Positions 33,697 to 44,320 of a stretch of DNA of 64,000 nt are shown here, in pieces. The notes beneath the pieces are model-generated. The model did no database searches, was not told where the DNA came from, and saw only the letters and a list, made by a program, of their open reading frames with translations. How positions within the stretch are numbered: position 1 is the stretch's first letter; each line of letters opens with the position of its first letter. Source of the DNA: Sciurus carolinensis (lineage: Eukaryota > Chordata > Mammalia > Rodentia > Sciuridae); contig NC_062217.1 in assembly GCF_902686445.1 (NCBI RefSeq), positions 170,805,598-170,869,597 of the forward strand. Reading direction: 5' to 3'. The position numbers and the translations under genes are program-made.

Positions 33697-34692
33697 GAGT
33701 GCAAAGTACTGCGCAGGAGAGCCGGGTAGGGCACGGCTGGTAATGCTACCTCCTCTCCCCGCCTGACCCTGCGGGACGTGATGCCAAGTCCACTGCCAGC
33801 GGCGAGGAAATCCGGGCTGTGTCCCAGCTGAGTGCGGGCTGGTGGCCCTCTGGTCTCCTGGTCTGTGCACGAGTCCCCCTGAAGAAACAGCTCCCCGTAA
33901 GAGCTCAGCGTGTGCAGCCAGCTGCCCGGATTCCCGGCCAACAGCCACTTCTCCCAGATATTTTCCAAGCATGGCAAAGTCGTGAGGGTCTTCATCACAG
34001 AGGACGAAGGTGCCAGGACGAGGAAAGGGGTGCACTTGTGTGACGTTGGGTGAAGACTCCACACGAGGCTGCGCTGGAGCCATAGGTGACCAGCAGTCGT
34101 TTGGTAGCGCGAGAAAGGCAGGCGGTGCCGCGGCCCATGGGGAGCCACGGAGCCCGTCCGCAAGCCACGCCGCGCCCTTGAATCCAAGAGTTATGAACAT
34201 GGGGAAGTGGACACTCCTCATATCTGACCTAAAAACAGGCCTGGAGAACGGAACCTCCAGAGAGGAAAGAAGAGAAAAAGAAAGGAAATTCCTGAACCAG
34301 AAGAAGAAACCGGGGAGAAGAGAGTGAAGACCACAGGGAAGAGGCTGCTCTTGATGGTCTCAGTGGACCACAGCATTCCACCAGCCAACACTGAAGGGGA
34401 ACAGGCATGGACACCCAGAGCAGGGTCCCAACACCAGACAGCTCAAGATGCCCAGGGACAGAGGAAAATACTGTTCCGCAGTGATGAGGAAGAACTTAGT
34501 GATTAAAATTTGTTAATTATGTAAATAGCATTAAAAGAAAACAGATCTTGGAGTATAAAGTTCCTGGGGGACTAAAGATTACTTTTAGTGCATATAAGAA
34601 CACTTAATACCAAATAGTCTTACTGTAAAATAGTTCAAAGGAAATTTAAAAATAATTTTAAAGCACTGTTTCTATCTTGCCTTAGCAAAGTA
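33697..34692. other. Unassigned sequence
   Basis: 33720-34200 is moderately GC-rich; two overlapping minus-strand frames (209 and 195 codons) begin in it and run into the SINE poly(A). 34230-34330 is purine-rich. From 34500 the sequence is AT-rich. No gene was recognised. Confidence 0.4.
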
Positions 34693-35205
34693 CAGGTTGA
34701 GCAAAAGTCCAAAATGATTCAAAACGCTCCAAAAGCCAAAACTTTGAGCACAAAAATTCCATGTGAGGCGGAAAATTTCATACCATAGAATTTTGTTTCA
34801 TCCACATTACTAACAATACTGTCTAAGCCACGTGCAGTGACACACCTATGATCCCACTGACTTGGGAGGCTGAAGCAGAAGGTTCACAAGTTGTAGACCA
34901 GCTCAGCAACTAGCAAAGCAAAAAATAAAAAAAAATTTTTACTTCAAGATAAAAATTTTAAAAAGGTTGGGGAGACAGATCCAGTGACAGTGCCCTGGGT
35001 TCAAACCACAGTACTGTGAAAAAATAAATATATAAAAAAAATAAAAATATCTTCATGTTATATGCAAAAGACATATATGGAGCACAAGTGAATTTCATGT
35101 TTATATTAAACTCTCATTCCTAAAATATCTCTATGTAAGTATAAATATTCCCAAATCCAAAACACTTCTGGGCTTAAGCATTTTTGATAAGGAAAGCTCA
35201 ACCTG
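34693..35205 (+). mobile_element. Tigger/pogo-like MITE, split by a SINE
   Basis: Inverted termini CAGGTTGAGC at the left and GCTCAACCTG at the right are exact complements and are flanked by TA on both sides (34691-34692, 35206-35207), as for Tc1/mariner-pogo insertions. The body has no transposase frame, so it is non-autonomous. A degenerate B1-dID SINE (34827-35045) occupies the middle. A second copy with the same ends and order lies at 39173-39485 in the same orientation. Confidence 0.8.
34827..35045 (+). mobile_element. Degenerate B1-dID SINE nested in MITE
   Basis: A B1-like head ('gccacgtgcagtgacacacc', 'cttgggaggctgaagcagaa') is followed by an A-rich linker. A decayed ID unit with 'gccctgggttcaaaccacag' and an A-rich tail complete it. 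It is far more diverged than the copies at 18809 and 33451, so it is an older insertion. Confidence 0.75.
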
Positions 35206-35589
35206 TATTAAAAAAAAAAATCAGGATCTGTTAGTTGTACTCTTGTAAACAACTAATTGTAATAAAAATAAGAAAACTATTATAGTAATATTTTTGTTAT
35301 CCCATGGTAAAAAGGTAAAAATTAAAAAAAAAAATTTAAATCTTTAATAAAAACTTCATAGTAAAAGCTTTATTCATGTCTAGTTGAATTACATGAAGAT
35401 TTTTCAAATAAATTTAATCTCTAAAACAAAATATCATAAAGACTGGGAAGTTGAATGGTCTATTATTAGTAATATTAATAACCTTTTCAAGAGAATTTTC
35501 CTTTTAGATATGGGTACTTTATCATCTTTTTTTCTTTTAGCTAAATCTTAATCTGAATGTTATAAATACCCACAAAATATAAAGTAGCT
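35206..35589. other. AT-rich unassigned sequence
   Basis: Very AT-rich with short A- and T-runs; no landmark was recognised. Confidence 0.4.
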
Positions 35590-35960
35590 CTAAAAATCTT
35601 ACACCAAAACTATTTGTCTGTCCTTCCTGTAGCACCAAATTCTTTTCCCCAGGAGCAACTACTTCTAACCTCATTAACCATTTCTTTTCATATTTATGTA
35701 CATATTACTAAGTCAAATGTGTATATTTCTGTCATTTATTCATTGAGGGATAAGGGAGGATTTTTTTCAAGTTGTTATATATCCCTCTGTCTTCTCCAAC
35801 TTCCTAATATGACTATGTTAAAATGGTTGGTTAAATCCATAGTTACTGTTTTGGTTTTTTATGACAATATAAATAGTTTTCATTTCACATATTTATTACA
35901 TTTCTTTCTATCTATGACCCAATCTTTCCATACCTCCTGAAGTTGGTTACTCAGGAATGG
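35590..35960 (-). mobile_element. Possible old L1 fragment, antisense
   Basis: 'gtctgtccttcctgtagcac', 'ttccccaggagcaactactt' and 'tttatgtacatattac' resemble an antisense old L1 3' region. The remainder, including 'tactcaggaatgggattttg', fits loosely. Boundaries are approximate. Confidence 0.4.
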
Positions 35961-36083
35961 GATTTTGGAACCTTTAACTTTCGACTTTGTGTGTTTCTAT
36001 ACTGTTTGAATGCTTTGTAAGAACACCCATATATTACCTTTTTAATTACTAAAATCAATAAAAATATTTCTACTTTGAAAACT

Positions 36084-36150
36084 AAAGAGAAAGAGAGAAA
36101 AAAAGAAAGACAGAAAGAAAGAGAGAAAGAAAAAAAAGAAAGAAAACAAG
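36084..36150. repeat. GAAA-rich polypurine tract
   Basis: About 65 bases nearly all A and G on the plus strand, with GAAA and GAGA units broken by two C. Such tracts can form triplex DNA. Confidence 0.9.
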
Positions 36151-36666
36151 CAAGTTGAGGTTCAGATTCTGTGACATTACAGAGTCCTTACTTATCCACC
36201 ATGTTGAAGACGTAACAGACATCTAATAAAAAATGTCAAAGGAACCAAAAACACATCCACATATTCTGGCAGATGGAATTTCCTTAACAAGGGACTTAGG
36301 TTTATCCAGAAAACAAAAAAAGTCCACTCTGGATTATTCTCCTGTATGCATTCACTCACTTAATAAAGATTGATTGAATCCTTGATCTTCTCAAGATCAT
36401 CTCTGCGTGATATGGGGAGGACATGAGAGATGTAGAAGACAAAGATACTGTGTCTGTCTTTGGGGAATTTACAATGCCACTGGGTTTGGAAGACGTATCA
36501 CACATGCAATATCAAGAGAGGAACTGGCCAGGATATGAAGGGCCAGCCTGGGCAAGCCGCTGAGAGGCTCCGTGAACCGATCATAGTGGAGCAGAACAAA
36601 CGTCCGTCCTGGAGTCCAGCTGGGGTGAGCTTGATCGGTGTCACAGGGAGCCTTGCTAATATGGTT
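36151..36666. other. Unassigned sequence
   Basis: No repeat family or exon was recognised before the antisense LTR. Confidence 0.4.
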
Positions 36667-37100
36667 TGTTAGTCAGCTTTTAGTCGCTGTGACCAAAAGA
36701 CCTGACAAGAACAACATGAAGGAGGAAACGTTTATTTTGGCTCAGGGTTTCAGAGGTCCAGTCCATGGTCTGCCCTGCTCCCTTGCTGTGGGCCTTGGGT
36801 GAGGCAGAACATCATGGCAGAAGGACATGCCAGAGGAAAGCAGCTCAGGACATGACAGCCAGGGGGCAGAGAGAGAGAGAGAGCTGGGCTCACCAGGGAC
36901 AAGATACAACCCCCAAAGTCCACCCCCAGTGACCTACTTCCTCTATCCACACCCTACCTGCCTACAATTTCAGACCAGTTAACCCTTATCTGTGGCTTAG
37001 TCCAGTGATCAAGTTACAGCTTTCATAATCTAGTCATTTCACCTGTGAACATTCTTGCAATGTCTGATGCCTGAGCTTCTGTCATGTAACACATGACGTC
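36667..37100 (-). mobile_element. Solo LTR, ERVL-MaLR-like, antisense
   Basis: On the plus strand it starts 'tgttagtcagcttttagtcg', the reverse complement of the family's 3' end. It continues with 'cagaacatcatggcagaagg' and ends near 37100. Reverse-complemented, it shares the layout of the LTRs at 11045, 56086 and 58352. A GA microsatellite (36871-36882) lies inside. No viral genes are attached. Confidence 0.75.
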
Positions 37101-38921
37101 TCCTCTGTCTGGATCACTCAGTCTGATTTCTCAGGACAGCAGGAAGGGCCCATCTACCACCAGAAGGACCTCCTGGCACAGAGCAGCCACCTATGAGAAT
37201 CCACTGTTGCGCAGGCAGAGATTTGCACTTTAGAATACCTCAGTCCAGTCCCTGACATCTAGTCTGGACAGGCCGGTGTCACTTCTTGCCTTGCCTTTTA
37301 CACCCTCTTCCAGAAAGCACAGCAGGGGTGAAACAGGCCTTGGGGGGCCAGCACGGAGGTTGAACCAAGCTAACAAGTGATGAGCTTTCCGTTCAGACGT
37401 TTAGCTCAGACCTCCACTTTAAAATTATCTATTTCTCTTAGCTCACTCGGACGTTTCTTGGACGTCCCTTGTTTTCCCACGCGCTGTCCCAAGTGTTGAG
37501 AGCGTGACAAAGATGGAAAATGTGGGGTTCGCCGCCACCCGAGGCGGCAGGCATCCCACAGCAGCTGTTCTCCCAGAGCCACGCCACAGGCTCCGGCAAA
37601 GGTCTCATGAATGGACGGACTGCTGGAAAAGTGAATAAATGAGAGGATGTTTTGAAATCCAAACACAGAGATGTTATGGCAGTTTCCATGTAACTATAGA
37701 AGAATCTGTTACTGAGTTCTGTGACTAACACTCAAAATCTTGGCATCACAGATGTTTCCTAAATCCACACTTAATAAATGATTGTATAACACAATGAAAT
37801 ATTTAATATTCTTTCCTGACTTTATTACTGTCCTTATACTTGCTTGATTTTCTTGAAAAAGAGCATGAAATCTGTATTAACAGCATGACTCATAAGCCAA
37901 GGAGTCTGAACCTGTCTTCCCACGTCTGTACCAGAACCAGCGCTGCGTCCTACTGAGAGGACACATTTCAGTCCCTTGCAAGCACCAGCCCAGCACCCCC
38001 TAGTCCCTGGGTCTTCCAGGCTAAATCCAAAGCACATCCAAATGAACTACCAGAAAAAAGATGGAACTGTAAAACTACATTTCAGGGGCATTAAATGTTG
38101 TTTTGTTACATCAGCAACTCTTAGATGAGACTAACATGTGAACCCACCGTAGGTTCTGTTCCCTAAGTGATGAGGGGTTCTCTACAGAGCCCACAGCCCT
38201 TGAGGGCTACATCCAAGTGACCTCCAAGCTTTAACATGGCCCAATACTCACTAATCATGCTTAGATTTCATGCTTAAGCATTCATTATTAAATTAGTCTT
38301 GCAAATATGATTTATTTAGACGTAAGTATTCCGATGGTTGTGATGAAATGGCAAATTCTGTAACACATCTCACAAATGGCAAATGGCACTGTCTAGTCTG
38401 GAACTGAGGGGTCAGCCCTGGAGCAAAATCTTGCTGCACGTGGTCTTGGGGAAAGCCTGCCATGGCCTCCTCTCCCCACGCCATCTCTGATCACTGGGCC
38501 TTGTCCACTGACCACTGTGCTGCAGGAAGAACCAACCCAGCCCAGAGCAGCGAAAAGCACAGAGGGTCATGTGGGGAGACCAGAGTTCAGGTCCTGACCT
38601 GCCACCTCCCTTTCCCGTGCTCATGCCCAAGGGGATAAAGGACAAAGCCAAGATTGCCTATCCCTCCTGGGCCACGTGAAGATACAAAAGCTAAACCTCA
38701 GTGACCAACTAGACCCGCATGCGGGGAGCTAGGCATCACAAGGAGAGCCTTCTACGGGATTTAGACCACGGCCGCACTCCTTCTTGGGCCTGACCTCTGG
38801 TCGGGGTCACCTGTCACAAGGATGGGGGTTTTACAATGCTTAACAGAGCCCTGGCTCACATTCAGGGGTAAGGAGTGGTCTGGGGATGTTGCTTTGTCTG
38901 TCCTCTAAGTCACTGACTATT
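37101..38921. other. Unassigned sequence
   Basis: No clear element. 38575-38625 ('gaccagagttcaggtcctga') may be the 5' part of a sense MIR but lacks further landmarks. 37730-37900 and 38220-38400 are AT-rich. Short frames have no domains. Confidence 0.35.
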
Positions 38922-39168
38922 TTTTTATTTTTTAATTAAATTTTTTAAAAATTTTTACAGACTGCATTTTGATTCATTGTACACAAATGGGGTGCAACTT
39001 TTCATTTCTATGGTTGTGCATGACGTAGATTCATACCATTCGTGTAATCATATATATGTACACGGGTTAATACCGTCTACTATCTTTCCGTCCCCCACCC
39101 TCTTCCACCCCACTTTCCTCTATACCATCCAAAGTTCTTTTATTCTGACACCCTTGAAGAAAGGTGTT
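38922..39168 (-). mobile_element. Probable squirrel-lineage L1-type fragment
   Basis: An A/T-rich lead (38922-38956) is followed by 'cattttgattcattgtacac', 'atttctatggttgtgcatga' and 'attcgtgtaatcatatat', then a pyrimidine-rich end near 39120. I associate this with an abundant repeat in squirrel genomes, probably an antisense L1 end. Identity rests on memory. Confidence 0.5.
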
Positions 39169-39172
39169 GCCA

Positions 39173-39485
39173 CAGGTTGAGTGTCCCCGAGCTGAGAATC
39201 TGAAATGCTCCAAAATTTGAAACTTCTTGAGCATCAACAGGTATAAGATCCCACCTCTGCCTTTATGTGATGGGTCACAGTCAAGAGCAGGACACTAGAG
39301 ATATTGTATAAAATCAAGTTCAGGCTACGGTTTTAAGGTGCATGGGAATCAGAAATAAATTTCATGTTCAGACTTGGGTCCCCTCGGTATTGCATTATTA
39401 TGTGCAAATATTCTAAAATCTGGAAAGAACTGGAAGTCTGAGGTATTTCTGGTCCCAAGCATTTCGGATAAGAACCCTCAACCCG
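39173..39485 (+). mobile_element. Tigger/pogo-like MITE
   Basis: The left end is CAGGTTGAGTG and the right end CTCAACCCG, a complement with one change. The flanks CA and TG look like a mutated TA duplication. Internal blocks 'atgctccaaaatttgaaact', 'tgtgcaaatattctaaaatc' and 'caagcatttcggataag' parallel the copy at 34693-35205 in the same order. No transposase is present. Confidence 0.75.
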
Positions 39486-39489
39486 TGCT

Positions 39490-40829
39490 GTATGGCAGTT
39501 TCCTAAGGTATTTTTACGTTGTAACAATGGCACTCAATGCCCTGGAGCCCGAGTGAGGAGATCTGGTGGCCCGCCCGAGGCAGGGGAGGGGCCCTTTGCC
39601 CAGTGCAGCACTCCCCTTTGCAAGAGGCGAGGGTTGCAGGACTATCCAGATTTCCATTAACATCTGTTTTCTAGGGAGACGTAATTCTTAGAAAATATGT
39701 CTTGGGCCCCCTGTGCTGTTACATGCTCACGTGGGCTCTTCAAGGGGAAATCATGGCAAAAGGCCTCTAGAAGACGGAACGTGGCAATCAGAGTCCACGC
39801 AGGGATAGCACCTAGGATGGCCATCCATGGAGGCAGGGGGGAGCAGAGGGCACAGCTGGAGGGTGAGGGGGAGCAGCGGCGGAGGCTGCACTGGCTGCTC
39901 ATGTGAGTGACAACTCACTATCGTTCCTGCCTCTAACGTGAGCAGGGCTCTTGGCTTTGGTTATGAAGGAGCCATTGAGGGAATGTTCTCCAAGATATTA
40001 GAAAGTTAGCCAAAGGCGCACGCTAGGCAACTATCAACGTCCTTTGTAATCCCATTACAAAGGGACTTTTTGACATTTTGTTTAAATGTGCCACCAAGAG
40101 TCATGTGTCAAGAGGGGCCACTGCCCTCTACCTGTAGTGCTGTCCTCTGCCCTGGCCCAGGCAGGACTGAAGAGCTGAGAGCCGGCACTGCTTCTCTCTG
40201 AGTTCCCAGGGGTCAGGTAAGACCACAAGCAGGCACCGGCAGGCGCCAGTCTGCACGAGGGAGTCCGTCCCTGTGGCTCTCTGTCTTCCAACTGGACAGT
40301 GTGTGATGCTCGGCCGCCAGGCTCTCCAGGCGGCCATCCCAGTGGGACAGCGAGATCCTATTAACAGCGCTACCTTTGGGAGTATCATTTACAGCAAGGA
40401 AGCACAAACAAAAGCCTGTGCCTGCAGAGCAGCCCACGGAGCTGGCCGACGCAGACTTGGAGTGCCCCATCTGGGGAGTTCACTCCTGTCCGAGTCAGCG
40501 CTGTGGACGGGATGGGCAAGGCCAGCCCTCATCCTGGGTTCACTAGAACAAAGTGCATTTTCACTCTTGCACTCAGTTCTGTGTCCACAGTGGGGAGTTG
40601 AGGTGTGCGGGCCGCTGGGGCAGAGCCTGCCGTATCTGGGAACAGTAGACATCAGGACGGCCGGGTTCCTGGTTTACCAGGGAGGAGTCAGGTGGTCAAG
40701 AGAGGAGAGACCAACAGCAGAGATAGGGAGCCCGAGGGGTGGGACGCACCGGGAGGGGTGTAAGGGTGACTGGAAGTCTCTCGTGGAATAAGCTGACCTG
40801 GCCACAGGCTCGCTAGCTGTCACTCTCGT
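39490..40829. other. Unassigned sequence
   Basis: 40080-40790 is GC-rich with a 172-codon plus-strand frame (40273-40791) opposed by several minus-strand frames; no domain is recognisable. No transposon was identified. Confidence 0.4.
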
Positions 40830-40975
40830 GCACATTACTTTCCACTGATCCTCAGAACAGCCCTGGGAAGCAGGTGCTGCCATCTTTCTCCTGTAGACAG
40901 GTGACCAAGGCTCAGTGAGTGAATGTTCCGCCCCAGGCCATGCAGTCACGAGGTCCAGGCACACCAACCCCTGGC
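40830..40975 (-). mobile_element. MIR-like SINE, antisense
   Basis: 'ttccactgatcctcagaac', 'agccctgggaagcaggtgct', 'tagacaggtgaccaaggctc' and 'gccatgcagtcacgaggtcc' follow antisense MIR order. Confidence 0.65.
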
Positions 40976-42532
40976 CGGCTCTGGTGTCGCCATTGCCCCG
41001 TCTCCTTAGGGTTCGGCTGGCCTTGCCTGCCTGGCGGCCTCCGCACTATTTAAGTGAGTTCTGTGAGGGATGTGTGAATTCCTTCCCTCCCTCTAATGTG
41101 CACAGGTGCTGTTTACATAGAACAACCTTTATGTTGTGGAAATTACTACAGAGGCAGACTTTTTACATTCCTTCCTAAAATACAGACACCATAAAGGACA
41201 GGCATCCTCAGAGAAATCGTCCACTTTGGGGAATTAGTCTCCACAAGATTTTTATTGCTCTCATTCTCTCCCTTTTTAAGCTCTCCCCGACTGTGAAGGA
41301 AATGAAATAAAAAATAAATGTCATGCTGCAAATGAAATATCAAGTGCCTTTCTTCTGCTGGGGGCACTTGGGTAAATGATTTCAACCTTCCTTCTAGCTC
41401 CTTGGGAAAGCTTAGGCCAACGTGCAGCCTCGCAGTGCTGGGCATCTAGCATGACCATGTGGTGTCTGCGTGCAGAAGCTGGGGGCCTGTGCAGCCACCA
41501 CCACCGGAGGAGGAACTGGAGAGAGCCGGGTCAGCCGGGAGATGCCCTGGCTGGAGACCCCACGCCGGCAGCAGCGCAGCTATTCTGCCCTGAGGGTGGT
41601 AGCTACCCTCAGCCACTTTGAAGTGACCTCAAAGTTCGGAAGGGGCACCTAGAGGGGCAGCCCAGCAACCCCTGGTGCAGAGGTGCTCTTGCTGGTTCTC
41701 TGCTGAGACCAGGTCAGAGCCCCCTGAAAAGCTCTTGCCTCATGTTCTGCTAGGTCCAGGGTAGGTGACACATGGCAGTCACGCTCTGCTCCCTGTCCTG
41801 ACAATGACGGGGGTACCTGGGACAGGCAGCCGAGGAGCAAGGTCTGCCTGAGTGCTTGGTGCCAATCAGACACATGAGGGACCTGCAGAGAGCAGGTTCA
41901 GGCTCGGAGGCCATCTCACTGGGAAAGCCCTCACGGGGCCACCAGCAGCCAGAGCTGACGGGCACTCTAACAGGTCCTTGCTCTTCATTGTCCTCTTCCT
42001 CATGTCCCCATGTCACTCACTACTCAGCGGTTCTCCTCTGACAAGTCTGGCTCATAAGGAAAATATTCTCCGGGAGCAGATTCTGAGGCCTGAGGTGGAT
42101 TATGTTCTGTTAATAACCCAAAGCAAAGCCCGTTCCTGTGGACCTGCCCGACCTAAGTTTCTTGGCGACATCACAGTTGAAAGGCCCTTCAGGATGGAGG
42201 GTGGCCTCCTGCAGTTACCCTGACACACAGTGTCCCCGTTCCACAGGCAGGCCTCGGCAGGTGGGAGCATCTGCTGTCACCCAGGGCCCTCTAAGCCAGT
42301 AGGTGTCAGGAGGCTGCCGGGCGCCTGCGTGGGGACTGGAGACTCAGTGTCAAGAACACTCCTCCTTCCTAACTATTTCCGGGGTCTTTGTCAGTCACAG
42401 GTCTCTTCTGTGACTGGAATTGTTTTCCTTGTGTTTGACCTCGTGACATGTCTTTGTACCTTTGGAGTCTTTCCTCTTATGTTTGGAATCCTTTGGTTCA
42501 TCTGCATTTTAATTTTCCTCCTGTCCCAGTCT
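40976..42532. other. Unassigned sequence
   Basis: No repeat family was recognised. The longest frame (42230-42691, 153 codons) runs into the CCAT array and is rejected as coding. Confidence 0.4.
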
Positions 42533-42620
42533 TATCATCCCTCATCTATCCTTGCACCATCTGTCTATCCATCATACATTCATCCTGCCCCCCACCCACC
42601 CACCCATCCATCCACCATCC
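42533..42620. repeat. Decayed (CATC/CCAC)n array
   Basis: A shorter, more degenerate relative of the tetranucleotide array at 32618-32786, on the same strand. Confidence 0.9.
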
Positions 42621-43169
42621 TTCTGCCATCTCTCCTCTACGATCCACCCAGCCCGGGCATGAACTTGTTCTTTGCACCAGGTGCAGTATGAGCTCCTGCA
42701 CCGACATGTACTGTCAAGAAGCTCGCTTAGAGGGGGGAGATAGGAAAACCGGAAGCGCGTTCAGGTGCTGAGGAGGGAGCCCTGGGTTACTCCAGGAGTC
42801 AAGGAAGGCCCTGCACGCCAATGGCACAGGGAAGGATCGTGGGGGAGGACGAGGGTCCACAGGCAGGGGAGGCCAGCGAGGTGTTGAGACAGGGGGGACG
42901 GGCATGGAGGGAACTAAAGTGGGAAGGAGCAGGGCAGCCACGGAGGGGGAGGAGTCCAGCTGGGATGCGGCAGGCGCTACACGGCAGGGGTGGCCGGGGG
43001 GCAGGAAGGACGAGTGGTTGGAAGGGTATTAAGGCCTCCAAGACCAGGGTTGACCATCACCTCCTGCCCTCCTTCTCCCTCCTCCTGTCCTAGGCTTCTC
43101 ATGGCACCAGCAGCCACCCTGGTTCCTGTACTTGCTGATGCCACGTCGTGGCTGATCTTCAAGTTGACA
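42621..43169. other. GC- and purine-rich unassigned sequence
   Basis: 42720-43020 is G-rich and vaguely similar to the antisense L2 body ('gtcaaggaaggccctgcac'), but this is too weak for a transposon call. Confidence 0.3.
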
Positions 43170-43330
43170 GCGTGTAGGCACCTGCTGCACATGCGCTGTC
43201 TTGCCCACCCCTCGCGGTGTCATGGGTGGGTGCTCTTATTATTCCCCCGAGATGACAAAGCGGGACTGGCGGCCAACGCTGGGGCACTGGGATCCACACA
43301 TGGGAAGACTTGCTGTGGAGTGCCTTCAAC
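43170..43330 (-). mobile_element. Possible MIR fragment, antisense
   Basis: A weak match: 'gtgctcttattattcccccg' followed by 'gagatgacaaagcgggactg', where antisense MIR has its ATTATTATCCCC and GATGAGGAAAC words. Confidence 0.4.
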
Positions 43331-43689
43331 CCCACACACCCGCTCTACTTGAGCTACTCTCTCTGCCATGTTAGGCTGACCTCCTGTGGAACCTTCCAGA
43401 AGATGGCCCTGCAGGGGTTCCCAGCACACTGACTGCCTTGGCCTTCTGGGGCTCGGTGACTCAGTGTCTTGGGCACGTGCTCCCACGCAGTTCTTAGGCC
43501 CTGTAGGTCTTTGCCAGTCTGCATGAGGTGGGCACCGAGGACCCGCTCTTGCCTCCCCAGCTGCTGAGCCATGCCCTCGGGTAAACGCTCTGCTGCCACT
43601 CCAGCCTCCTTGGGTTGGGGCAGACGGGACTGGCAGATGGGCAGGGAGAGGGGCCATGATGTGACACCACCAGGCTGGCGGGTTGAAAG

Positions 43690-44000
43690 CCCAGGGTGAA
43701 GAGTTGGGTCTTAGCTGCAGAGGGAGCCTGTAAAGTCTTGAGCAGAAGTGCCTTCACCTGGGTTATACTCCCAACCTCCCGCTGTTGAGTGGGGTCCCAT
43801 GGGGGGCTCCAGGGAAGCCTGAGGGTCAGGGGGCCTGGACGAGGGCAGGGTCACTGGGGATGGAGGGAGACGGACGGATCAGAGAAGATGCACGAGAGCA
43901 GATGGGAGAGAGGCCTCACGAAGGACTCCTGGTGTTCTGGTATGAGCCACGCTGTGGTGACACGTCCCTGAGATGGAGACACCTGAGGTGGGGCAGAGGG
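43690..44000 (-). mobile_element. L2 LINE fragment, antisense
   Basis: 'gagcagaagtgccttcacct', 'gcctgagggtcagggggcct' and 'gagggcagggtcactgggg' follow the order of the antisense L2 3' region, upstream of the family's 'ctactatgtgccagg' end. It is diverged, and edges are approximate. Confidence 0.45.
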
Positions 44001-44074
44001 GCCAGCAACAGGACAAAACGCAAGGGTCTCTGGGTCGCCAACGATGGCGAAGACGTTTCCTCAGTCCTGAATGC

Positions 44075-44320
44075 AGTGAGTAACAGCCGGACCTGGGGTT
44101 TGAGAGGCTGGAACTTGGGAGCTGGCAAGTTCGGGTTGAATCTTGGCTCTGCTAATGACTAACTCTGCATCTTTGAAATGTTGCTAAACATTTCTGTGAC
44201 TCGCTTTTTCCATTTAAAAAATGGGGATGACTTTTTTGTGGTTATTATGAAATTATATGAGTTAACACATATGTAAGGTATTTCAACAGTGCCTGGTACA
44301 TATATATATATATTTTTTAA
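44075..44320 (+). mobile_element. MIR SINE, near full length
   Basis: Sense MIR landmarks are all present in order: 'gggttgaatcttggctctgc', 'ctaatgactaactctgcatc', 'ccatttaaaaaatggggatg', 'attatatgagttaacacata' and 'caacagtgcctggtacatat'. This is the best-preserved MIR in the window. A short TA repeat follows it. Confidence 0.9.

Noticed and set aside
33558..34187. 209-codon minus-strand frame with poly-Phe
   Set aside because: It runs through the poly(A) tail and ID unit of the SINE at 33451-33677 read in antisense.
34230..34330. Lys/Glu-rich plus-strand frame
   Set aside because: It is purine-rich DNA that gives charged low-complexity residues, with no known protein match.
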